Shown: positions 50,301-56,587 of the stretch, piece by piece
Numbering within the stretch: position 1 is the first letter of the stretch
How the letters are laid out: every line of letters begins with the position of its first letter
Assembly (NCBI RefSeq): GCF_900187885.1
Contig: NZ_FYEK01000003.1
Coordinates: 341,612-405,611, forward strand
Direction of reading: 5' to 3'
Origin: Thermoflexus hugenholtzii JAD2
GTDB lineage: Bacteria > Chloroflexota > Anaerolineae > Thermoflexales > Thermoflexaceae
Length of the DNA stretch: 64,000 bases
Position numbers and translations under genes: made by a program
Notes under the pieces: generated by a model
Databases searched by the model: none
The model's input: the letters and a program-made list of their open reading frames with translations, nothing else
What the model was told of the DNA's origin: nothing

Positions 50301-51785
50301 CGCCGTCACCCAGCCGATCAGGCTCTGCCCCCCCACCTCCAGCCGGTGGCCCCGCTCTTTCAGCTTTCGCCCGACCTCGCCGGTGGATTCTTGCAGGACC
50401 GCCCACCGGCCGCTCTCCTCGATCAGGAACACCGAGGCATGGTAGTAGCCCAGGCGGTCCCGGATCAGGTTCACCGCCGTCCGGAGCAGCTCGTTCAAGT
50501 CCAGGGTGGAGGCAATGAGGCGGCCCATCTCCGCCGCCGTCTGCAGCTGATGGGTTCGCTCCTGCACCCGGCGCTCCAGGTTTTGATAGAGGTCCTGGAG
50601 CCGAACGGCCATCGTGTTGAAGGCCTCCGCCAGCACCCCCAGCTCGTCCCGGGAGGTCACCGGGACCCGGACGTTCAGCCGGCCGGCCCCCATCTGCTGG
50701 GCGGCCTCCGTCAGCTCCCGGAGGGGGCGGGTGAGGGAAGCCGAGGCGACATAAGCCAGGCCTACCGCAAGAAGACCCAGGACCACTGTCCAGAGCAAGA
50801 CCTGGCGTCCCAGCCACTCCACCGGCGCCAGGGCCTCATCCTCGCTTTGCACCACAGCCAGCGTCCAGCCCCGCTCCTCCAGGGCAGGAAGCCGGTGGGC
50901 GATCCCCGGTCCCACCCGGCTATAGGCGATGAGCCAGTCCCAGGTGAGCAGGGCGCCTTCCGGCCGGGCGAGATCCTCCGGCTTGAGCCCGAGAGCCGTG
51001 ACCCGCTGCTCCCGATGCAACAACCCGAGGGGATCCATCAGGATCGCCCCATCCCGATCCAACAACAGCGCCCGTCCGGTGCGTCCGATCCGGAACTGGC
51101 TGAGGATCCCGAAGATCTGCGAGGCGCCATAGGCGCTGCGCAACACCCCGACCGCCTGATGAGTATCCCGGCGGTAGATGGGAACCGCCAGGTAGACCAC
51201 TGTGGTCTGGAGGTCCTCGTCGAACTGGAGGGTGCTGATATACGGCGCGCCCCGTCCCTGATTCCAGGCCGCTTGCCACCATGGCTCCCGATCAAAGCGA
51301 TAGGCGCGAGGAGGCTCCGTGGCCGCGACCAGGATCCCGTGGGCGTCGGTGAGGAGCAGGTGCAGGTGGCCGGTGAGACGATCCCGGAGGGCGCGGAGCT
51401 GGGCGGCGGCCGGACCCTGGAGGATCTGTCGGCGCAGGCTGGAATCGGGCTGGAATCGCCAGAGGAGCTCCTCCTGCTGAACAGCATACGCGCGGAGGAG
51501 GGGATCGGGGTAACGGGCCGAGTGGGCGACGGCCTCGGAGATCAGCGTCTCCTCCTCCGCGCCCGCGCTCAGATTCTCAACCTGATGCCACAGATCCTTC
51601 TCCAGAGCCGCCCGCTGGGTCTGGGCCACCCCCTGGAATTCCTCCATAATCCGGCGCTGGAAGGCGTTTTCCAGCAGGCGCTCGGCGATTACCAGCGTCC
51701 CCGCTACGCTGACCAACGCGACAAACACGAACCCGGCCAGGAATTTCCAGCGCAACGGCCACGAGCCCCAATCGAGGGACACCAT
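47241..51785 (-). CDS. Cache-HAMP-multi-GAF membrane sensor without output domain
   Basis: 1514 residues. A transmembrane helix (about 8-30), an extracytoplasmic Cache-like sensor (about 35-320: LLLTDAHGILVAATEPPRAY, PYISTLQFDEDLQTTVVYLA, GRALLLDRDGAIL), a second helix (about 327-350), HAMP (about 350-402) and at least six GAF domains. Three of these (near 420-590, 955-1115 and 1300-1460) share IRDRxxYY, GHRLEVGGQSLIGW-like and ALPLKIGDRIIGALDVQS-like blocks, so they arose by internal duplication. No HisKA, HATPase, GGDEF, EAL or MCP signalling domain is present; the chain ends about 45 residues after the last GAF. Its output must be via partners encoded beside it: two receivers, a methyltransferase and the hybrid kinase. 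Confidence 0.9.
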   Translation of the reverse strand: MVSLDWGSWPLRWKFLAGFVFVALVSVAGTLVIAERLLENAFQRRIMEEFQGVAQTQRAALEKDLWHQVENLSAGAEEETLISEAVAHSARYPDPLLRAYAVQQEELLWRFQPDSSLRRQILQGPAAAQLRALRDRLTGHLHLLLTDAHGILVAATEPPRAYRFDREPWWQAAWNQGRGAPYISTLQFDEDLQTTVVYLAVPIYRRDTHQAVGVLRSAYGASQIFGILSQFRIGRTGRALLLDRDGAILMDPLGLLHREQRVTALGLKPEDLARPEGALLTWDWLIAYSRVGPGIAHRLPALEERGWTLAVVQSEDEALAPVEWLGRQVLLWTVVLGLLAVGLAYVASASLTRPLRELTEAAQQMGAGRLNVRVPVTSRDELGVLAEAFNTMAVRLQDLYQNLERRVQERTHQLQTAAEMGRLIASTLDLNELLRTAVNLIRDRLGYYHASVFLIEESGRWAVLQESTGEVGRKLKERGHRLEVGGQSLIGWVTANGRPRVAQRTAEDPIHFKNELLPETRSEAALPLKIGDRIIGALDVQSTLEEAFDAGALSVLQILADQLAVAIENARLYQQAQAALEETQALYQAAWDLTAATTIEGAARALLAHLPIQGVDRYILALMEDPEAQGEKRVLQARLIWDRERGLFTEPRRYTAAELPIIARELTLEPIFVPDVATDPWLDETSRAFYLRHRVRSIAFFPLWAGDVFWGWLIAQGVQRPLELDGRTVRRLQALADTAAVVFQNRRLFELLEQRLREQAWLHEVAASLVEASGPVELLTRICRAFTLALGATSAYVNREFSDGQGFFVMSEFYAPEATPEERIPDVGVYYRYEDYPLYAQMRWTRQPVVLRRSELEAQGVPEAQLLARYGGRTVLLIPLVVGEQYYGHVEIWDSRRERWFSPDELRLATTMAVGAALALQRQELFEEATRRARLLQAAAEVSRITATILDPDQLMAEAVELIRDRFDYYYVGWFVPDAEGRWMVLAAGTGEPGRIMKEQGHRLEIGGQSMVGWAAAHRRARIALDVGAEPVRFANPLLPLTRSEIALPMLVRGELVGVLDIQSEQPAAFTEEDIQALQVMADQLATAWQNARLYAQAQAQAQELATLHRLAVEFSRSLNLAEILEAVCRAYVEVLGADHSGAALWEKGRDVGTVVAEYPAQGFIGIQIPVDNAFTRQAMETGQPQWALDVLQDERLEATGPLLAGLGIRSIAIIPLVARGQVIATVGLDYMRAHHAFTPEELRLAQTIAQQAAVALENALLYEEAQRQARRIQTAAEIARIVVSVLDVEELLQQAVDLIRQRFDYYYVGAFLVDPSGEWAVLRAGTGEAGRRMVAQGHRLRVGGESMIGQACARRQPVIAQDVSEAEARYVNPLLPDTRAEMALPLIVGDRVLGALTIQADRPYAFKEEDLVVLSTVSGAVAVALNNAMLYADLRLRSEIEAAVNEFTSQVLGRPTVVGRATTGLEALAHRIRRTPLVLWIGSSTTSTQQEGQHEPSYGEPGGDGSAERRPRV

Positions 51786-51797
51786 CGCGTGCCCTCC

Positions 51798-52229
51798 TCA
51801 ACCGAGTGTCCACACGCCCTCGCCGGCGAGGATGCGGCGGATCTGATCCGGGAAGGCATCGGGGTCGATGGGCTTGCCGATGAAGCCATCGAAGCCCGCC
51901 TCCCGCGCCCGCCGCATGTTGTCCTCTGTGGCCTCCGCCGAGACCGCCACCACCCGGGTCCCTCGGAAACGGGGGTCGGCCCGGATCTGTCGGAGGACCT
52001 CATAGCCGTCCTCATAGGGCAGATGGATGTCCAGCAAGATGAGATCGATGCGGGGCAGCTGCCCGGCGAACTCCAGCACCTGCCAGCCCGAAGCCTTCCA
52101 TTGGATGTCCCGCACCCCCAGGTAGCCCAGCAGGCGGGCGATCAGCACAAAGTTCTGGAGGTTGTCCTCGACCACCAGGATGGTGGCCTCCTTCGGGTCC
52201 ACCGGAGGCTGCATCTGCTCACCGCCCAT
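51798..52229 (-). CDS. Single-domain response regulator
   Basis: 143 residues. ATILVVEDNLQNFVLIARLL, IDLILLDIHLPYEDGYEVLR (Asp67), TRVVAVSAEATEDN and DGFIGKPIDPDAFPDQIRR make a complete receiver domain of the DivK-like class, with no output domain. It overlaps the upstream receiver gene by 11 bases and ends 12 bases before the large GAF sensor start, so it is the second gene of the signalling operon. Confidence 0.92.
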   Translation of the reverse strand: MGGEQMQPPVDPKEATILVVEDNLQNFVLIARLLGYLGVRDIQWKASGWQVLEFAGQLPRIDLILLDIHLPYEDGYEVLRQIRADPRFRGTRVVAVSAEATEDNMRRAREAGFDGFIGKPIDPDAFPDQIRRILAGEGVWTLG

Positions 52230-52608
52230 GAGGGGCCTCCCGGTTCTTCAGGAACGCGGCGATTTGCTCCGGCAACGCATCCACATCGATGGGCTTGGGG
52301 ATGTAGCCATCGCACCCGGTCGCCAGGGCCCGCTCCCGGGTGCCGCGGATGACATCCGCCGTGAGCGCCACAATCGGGATCCCCTGCAAATGGGGCATCT
52401 GCTTGAAGCGACGGACCAGTTCATAGCCGTCGATGTCGGGGAGATGGAGGTCCACCAGGATCAGATCGGGGTGCATCGAGCGGGCCAGCTCCAGCCCTCT
52501 GGGCCCGTCCTCCGCCTCCACCACCTGATACCCCTCTGCCTCCAGGATCCGCCGAACCAGCAGCCGGTTTTCGAAATTGTCCTCGATGTATAAAATAAGT
52601 GCCCTCAT
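52219..52608 (-). CDS. Single-domain response regulator (DivK-like)
   Basis: 129 residues from ATG 52608; an upstream in-frame extension would run through the promoter (52676-52704) and is rejected. ALILYIEDNFENRLLVRRIL, LILVDLHLPDIDGYELVRRF (Asp53), IPIVALTADVIRGTRERALA and CDGYIPKPIDVDALPEQI are all conserved. It leads the operon, so two stand-alone receivers are made together with the GAF sensor and the hybrid kinase, forming a potential phosphorelay. Confidence 0.92.
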   Translation of the reverse strand: MRALILYIEDNFENRLLVRRILEAEGYQVVEAEDGPRGLELARSMHPDLILVDLHLPDIDGYELVRRFKQMPHLQGIPIVALTADVIRGTRERALATGCDGYIPKPIDVDALPEQIAAFLKNREAPHGR

Positions 52609-52675
52609 CCGGCTCCCTCGAAGATCCGGGATACGAGATACCGCATGGCACCCGCTTGAAGCCAGCGGCAAGATT

Positions 52676-52704
52676 AATCTAACCTGAAAAGGGGAGCCTG
52701 TCAA
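52676..52704 (-). promoter_or_regulatory. Sigma70 promoter of the signalling operon
   Basis: On the minus strand, TTGACA (52704-52699) and TAGATT (52681-52676) are separated by exactly 17 bases, 68 bases before the first receiver gene. The same gap serves argJ on the plus strand, for which an A+T-rich block near 52736-52746 is the only promoter hint. Confidence 0.75.
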
Positions 52705-52831
52705 GCAGGATCGCTCCCTGGAGCCCGCTCGGTCTATTTAAAATAACCGGGACAGCGGGGCATGCGGTTACGTTAAAGAGGGAACGCCGCACAAGGGAGG
52801 ATCCCTTTCGCCTCAGGGAGGAGGAGCGTCC

Positions 52832-54031
52832 ATGAGCGTCACAGCGCCTCAAGGGTTTCGGGCAGCCGGGGTGGCCTGCGGGATCAAGGCCGACGGCGCC
52901 CTGGATCTGGCCCTGGTGGCCAGCACCCATCCCTGCACCGCCGCCGCCGTCTTCACCACCAACCAGATCAAGGCGGCCCCCGTCCGATACGATCAGGTCC
53001 TCCTCGCCCGGCGGCGCACCGGCTTCCGGGCGGTAATCATCAACTCCGGGAACGCCAACGCCTGCACCGGACCGCGGGGGCTGTCGGACATCTACGCCAT
53101 CGTGGACCTGGCCGGGTTCCTCCTCGGGTTCCCGCCGGACACCATCCTGGTGATGTCCACCGGGGTGATCGGAGTTCCTCTCCCCGTCGATGCCATCCGG
53201 GCCGGCCTTTTCCAGGCCATCCCGGCCCTCTCGGCGGAAGGGGGGGAGGCGGCTGCCCGGGCCATCATGACCACCGACACCCGGCCCAAGATGGCGGTCC
53301 GCCGGCTGACCCTGAACGGCACCCCGGTGACCATCGGGGGGATGGCGAAAGGGGCCGGGATGATCCATCCCCATATGGCCACGATGCTGGCGTTGATCAC
53401 CACGGACGTGGCGGTGGAACCCGAACTCCTGGACGACCTCCTGCGGGCCGCGGTGGACGCCAGCTTCCATCGGATCAGCGTCGATGGCGACCAGAGCACC
53501 AACGACACCGCCATGATCCTGGCCAACGGGTCCTCCGGCGTCGCTTTGGATGCGCACACCGCGCCCCTTTTCCGGGAAGCCCTGACGGACCTGTGCGTCG
53601 AGCTGGCCCAGGCCATCGTGCGGGACGGCGAGGGCGCCACCAAGTTCGTGGAGATCCGGGTGCGGGGAGCGCGCACGCCCCAGGAGGCCCGCCACATCGC
53701 CCGCCACATCGCCCGCTCGCCGCTGGTGAAGACCGCCTTCTATGGAGGGGATCCCAACTGGGGGCGGATCCTCGCCGCGGCCGGATCCGCCGGCGTCTCC
53801 CTGGACACGGAGGCCATCTCCCTCTGGATCCAGCGGGGAGAGGAACCGCCCCTGCTGCTCTTCGATCGGGGATCCCCGGCCCTGTATTTCGAGGATGTCG
53901 CGCGGGAGATCTTCGCCGCCCCTTCCTTCCGGGTGATCCTGGAGCTGGGCCTGGGGGATGGGGAGGACTGGGTCTGGACCTGCGATCTCTCCCACGAATA
54001 CGTGACCATCAACGGGCGCTACCGGACATAA
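52832..54031 (+). CDS. argJ: Bifunctional glutamate N-acetyltransferase / ornithine acetyltransferase
   Basis: 399 residues, ATG after GGGAGGAGG. The self-cleavage and nucleophile site GGMAKGAGMIHPHMATMLA places the Ala183-Thr184 cut, and Thr184 becomes the N-terminal nucleophile of the beta chain. ANACTGPRG, STGVIGVPLP, TTDTRPKMA, RISVDGDQSTNDTAMILANG and FYGGDPNWGRILAAAG are the other family blocks. It recycles the acetyl group from N-acetylornithine to glutamate in arginine synthesis and may also use acetyl-CoA. Followed six bases later by an M20 deacylase gene. Confidence 0.95.
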   Translation: MSVTAPQGFRAAGVACGIKADGALDLALVASTHPCTAAAVFTTNQIKAAPVRYDQVLLARRRTGFRAVIINSGNANACTGPRGLSDIYAIVDLAGFLLGFPPDTILVMSTGVIGVPLPVDAIRAGLFQAIPALSAEGGEAAARAIMTTDTRPKMAVRRLTLNGTPVTIGGMAKGAGMIHPHMATMLALITTDVAVEPELLDDLLRAAVDASFHRISVDGDQSTNDTAMILANGSSGVALDAHTAPLFREALTDLCVELAQAIVRDGEGATKFVEIRVRGARTPQEARHIARHIARSPLVKTAFYGGDPNWGRILAAAGSAGVSLDTEAISLWIQRGEEPPLLLFDRGSPALYFEDVAREIFAAPSFRVILELGLGDGEDWVWTCDLSHEYVTINGRYRT

Positions 54032-54036
54032 GCGCG

Positions 54037-55149
54037 ATGAAGGCCCCAGCGCGTGAAGGCCTGGAGGGCTTTCTGCGGGAGACTCTGGCCCGGCTGATTG
54101 CCATCCCCTCCCCCAGCGGTGAGGAGGGAGCGCTCCTCATGTTTCTGGAAGGATGGCTCCGGGAGCGCGGCTTCCCGGTTGCCCGCTTCCCGGTGCCGGA
54201 CCATCCCTGGCCCAACCTCCTCATCCATCCTCAGCCCCGTCCACGATTGTTGATCGATGTCCACATCGACACGTTCCCTCCATACGGTCACCCCCATCCG
54301 TATGAGGCAGTGGAACGGGAAGGCCGCATCTACGGGCGGGGGAGCGCGGACGTCAAGGGGGGGCTGGCCGCGCTGCTGGGCGCCCTTACGCTCCTCGGCC
54401 CCGAGCGCCTCGCCGGATCCCCGGTCACCATCGCCCTGACGGTGGACGAGGAGAACATGGGCCGCGGGGCGGAAGCCCTCGCCCGGGCATGTCGGCCGGA
54501 GGCGGTGCTCGCCATCGAGCCCACCCAGCTGGAAATCCATATCGCGGAGGCCGGCACCCTGGAGCTCGCCCTCGAGGTCCGGGGCCAGCCGGCCCATGGC
54601 TCCGCGGTGGAGAGCGGCCGCAACGCCATCCGCATCGCGATAGCGCTCATGGAGGAGCTGGAAGCCCTCCCGGCCATCCAGGCCCAGCACCCGCAGATCG
54701 GCCGCGGCACGGTGACCCCCCTGTTCATCCACGGCGGGGAGCCGGCCCTGGCGATCCCCGACCGCTGCGCCCTGCACCTGGACCTCCGGTGGCTCCCCGG
54801 GATCCCGCGGGAGGACCTGCTCGCCCAGGTCGAAACCGTCCTCGCGCGTCATCCGGTTCGCTGGGAGATCCTCGATCTCTCCCCGCCCTTCGAGACCGAT
54901 CCCCAGGCCCCGCTGGTTCAGGCCCTCGCTCGCGCCCTCACGGAGATCGGCCTCCCCGTTCGCCTGGGCGGGATGCCCAGCTGGACCGACGCGGAGCCCT
55001 TCGCCCGGTATGGCGCCCAGGCCGTCGTCTTCGGCCCGGGGACCCTCGCCGTCGCCCACACCCCCGACGAACATATCCACCTCCTCGAGCTACACCAGGC
55101 CGCCCAGGTCTTCCTCGTCCTCCTCCAGCAGTTCACCGCATCAACCTGA
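54037..55149 (+). CDS. M20 family metallopeptidase (ArgE/DapE-like deacylase)
   Basis: 370 residues. Zinc-site motifs are PRLLIDVHIDTFPPYG (His, Asp), GRGSADVKGGLAA (bridging Asp), ALTVDEENMGRGA (catalytic Glu and ligand Glu), AIEPTQLEIHIAEAG and VAHTPDEHIHLLEL (last His); the dimerisation domain has QPAHGSAVESGRNAI. M20 enzymes remove acyl groups from amino acids (N-acetylornithine, N-succinyl-diaminopimelate, LysW-linked lysine). The operon with argJ points to arginine or lysine synthesis; since ArgJ makes ArgE dispensable, an alternative substrate is quite possible. Only six bases separate it from argJ. Confidence 0.85.
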   Translation: MKAPAREGLEGFLRETLARLIAIPSPSGEEGALLMFLEGWLRERGFPVARFPVPDHPWPNLLIHPQPRPRLLIDVHIDTFPPYGHPHPYEAVEREGRIYGRGSADVKGGLAALLGALTLLGPERLAGSPVTIALTVDEENMGRGAEALARACRPEAVLAIEPTQLEIHIAEAGTLELALEVRGQPAHGSAVESGRNAIRIAIALMEELEALPAIQAQHPQIGRGTVTPLFIHGGEPALAIPDRCALHLDLRWLPGIPREDLLAQVETVLARHPVRWEILDLSPPFETDPQAPLVQALARALTEIGLPVRLGGMPSWTDAEPFARYGAQAVVFGPGTLAVAHTPDEHIHLLELHQAAQVFLVLLQQFTAST

Positions 55150-55230
55150 GCGCGTGCAAAACCCCCGCCCGGTCGCCTGAACCGACGGCCAGCTCCATTT
55201 GTAAGCCGGGATTCATTTCGGCATCCCTAA

Positions 55231-55355
55231 GTAGGAGCGGCTTTCGCCGCGACCCCTTGCACCATCGAGAACCAGGGGTTCCGAGTTGCCGGGGCGTCTT
55301 CCGTCGCGACCCGTGCGCCATCGAAGACGGAGGTTCGGGGCGAAAGCCCCTCTTA
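55231..55355. repeat. Composite GTAGGAG paired-hairpin repeat
   Basis: Begins GTAGGAGCGGCTTTCGCCGC (hairpin 1), continues GACCCCTTGCACCATCGAGA, and then an imperfect second copy (CGTCTTCCGTCGCGACCC, GCCATCGAAGACGGAGG) that ends GGGGCGAAAGCCCCTCTTAC (hairpin 2). It appears to be two units fused head to tail with the inner ends lost. Confidence 0.75.
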
Positions 55356-55533
55356 CAAAACAGATCGCAGGGCTTCTCCTCCAATGCCAGAGATTCGATG
55401 TAAGGCGATTGCGGACAGTTGCCCTGCTTGAACCGATCGCGCAACGGGAGGGGGAAAGGTTGCCTTTACCCCCTCTTCAATCATTTCGGGGCATGCGCCG
55501 CAGGTCAACAATTCGCAGTTATCCTCCGGTTTT

Positions 55534-55563
55534 GGGACACACCCATCCCCACGGGTGTGTCCC
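55534..55563. repeat. Palindrome with 11-bp perfect arms
   Basis: GGGACACACCC (55534-55544) and GGGTGTGTCCC (55553-55563) around an eight-base loop. Another near-copy of the left arm (GGGATACACCC) lies downstream near 55619-55629. Confidence 0.75.
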
Positions 55564-55587
55564 GATTTTGTCGGGCCTAGCCGCCTT

Positions 55588-55615
55588 GTAGGACAACTGC
55601 GAGCAGTTGTCCTAC
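55588..55615. repeat. Palindrome with 12-bp perfect arms
   Basis: GTAGGACAACTG and CAGTTGTCCTAC around a CGAG tetraloop, 24 bases after the previous palindrome and just ahead of the lexA promoter. The GTAGGA...TCCTAC ends echo those of the paired-hairpin repeats. Confidence 0.75.
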
Positions 55616-55644
55616 TTTTGGGATACACCCTTCCCCACCTTCGC

Positions 55645-55673
55645 TTGACATCGAACAGATGTTCGCATAAGAT
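55645..55673 (+). promoter_or_regulatory. lexA promoter with SOS box inside the spacer
   Basis: TTGACA (55645-55650) and TAAGAT (55668-55673) have a 17-base spacer that contains CGAACAGATGTTCG (55652-55665), a match to the Gram-positive LexA box CGAAC-N4-GTTCG. LexA bound here would directly occlude RNA polymerase, giving autoregulation. Confidence 0.88.
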
Positions 55674-55737
55674 TTGGGAAACTTGGGATAAGCCTTGGGA
55701 TTCGGCATACGCGTTCTGTCGACGGGGAGGATGTCCG

Positions 55738-56427
55738 ATGAAACAGAGGCGGCGGGTGCAGGCGCGGCGGGATCTGCGGAGGGAGATCTACCGGTTCATC
55801 GTCCGCTGGAATCGGGAGCAGGGGACCTATCCGACCGTCCGGGAGATCCAGAAGGGGTTGCGCATCTCCTCAACGTCTCTGGTGCATTATCATCTGCGCC
55901 GGCTGGAGGAGGCGGGCCTGGTCCAGCGGTTCGACCGGCGATCCCGGGGGATCCGGATCCGTCAGTGGCCCGACGGGCTGACCCCATCGGAGGACTTGAT
56001 CTCCTTGCCCTTTATGGGGTTCATCGCGGCGGGTGATCCCATCCCGGATCCGGATGCGGAGCCGCAAGGATGGATCCCCATCCCTCGCCTCTGGCTCCTC
56101 GAGACGGACGGGCTCTTCGTCCTGCGTGTGCGCGGGGATTCGATGATCGACGCCCTGGTCCGGGATGGCGATCTGATCGTGGTGAAGCCTGCGGCCCAGG
56201 TTGAGAACGGGGAGATGGCGGTGGTCTGGCTGCGGGATCGCCAGGCGACGACGCTCAAACACGTCTACTATGAGCCGGAGCAGGGGCGCATCCGACTTCA
56301 GCCCGCCCATCCATCCATGAAACCCCTCGTGCTCCCCGAGGAGGACGTTCAGATCCAGGGGAAAGTCATCCAGGTGCTCCGCAACCTGAACGGCGCCCCC
56401 TTCCCCACCGTGCCCCCAGCCGGATAG
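55738..56427 (+). CDS. lexA: LexA repressor
   Basis: 229 residues from ATG 55738, GGGGAGG seven bases upstream; the open frame extends further up but through the promoter. The winged helix YPTVREIQKGLRISSTSLVH recognises the SOS box, and the S24 autoprotease domain has cleavage site Ala98-Gly99 (GFIAAGD), nucleophile Ser135 (VRGDSMIDA) and Lys174 (TTLKHVYYE). RecA-stimulated self-cleavage induces DNA-repair genes. The N-terminal domain is more basic and extended than E. coli LexA. It is monocistronic, with a hairpin after the stop. Confidence 0.95.
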   Translation: MKQRRRVQARRDLRREIYRFIVRWNREQGTYPTVREIQKGLRISSTSLVHYHLRRLEEAGLVQRFDRRSRGIRIRQWPDGLTPSEDLISLPFMGFIAAGDPIPDPDAEPQGWIPIPRLWLLETDGLFVLRVRGDSMIDALVRDGDLIVVKPAAQVENGEMAVVWLRDRQATTLKHVYYEPEQGRIRLQPAHPSMKPLVLPEEDVQIQGKVIQVLRNLNGAPFPTVPPAG

Positions 56428-56459
56428 GGCCCTGGCGCCCCTTCCTCTTTGAGGTTCAG

Positions 56460-56486
56460 GCGGGGCGTAGCGCTGCTGTGCCCCGC
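56460..56486 (+). terminator. Stem-loop after lexA
   Basis: GCGGGGC (56460-56466) and GCCCCGC (56480-56486) around a 13-base loop, 33 bases after the lexA stop; no U-run. It resembles the inverted repeat at 5012-5040 and could be of the same repeat type. Confidence 0.5.
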
Positions 56487-56587
56487 TCCCATGCTGCGCC
56501 TTGTTCGAATGGGCGCCGGGAGGATCCTCCGGAGCCGCATTCGGATGCAGCGATGAGGGGACATCACTGAAACGGACGAGGCCGTTT

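Larger units (their letters stand above)
55150..55644. other. Non-coding repeat and palindrome region upstream of lexA
   Basis: No convincing gene lies in these 495 bases. They hold a composite GTAGGAG-type repeat (55231-55355), then two strong palindromes (55534-55563 and 55588-55615) and partial echoes of the first palindrome's arm (GGGATACACCC near 55620). Short open frames here lack ribosome sites and read through the repeats. Confidence 0.7.

Noticed and set aside
55150..55644. CRISPR array or insertion sequence in the repeat region before lexA
   Set aside because: There are no regularly spaced identical repeats, no cas genes and no transposase frame; the structure is of unequal palindromes and REP-like units.
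55555..55737. N-terminal extension of LexA by about 60 residues
   Set aside because: It would include the SOS box and promoter; the ATG at 55738 has a good ribosome site and fits LexA length.
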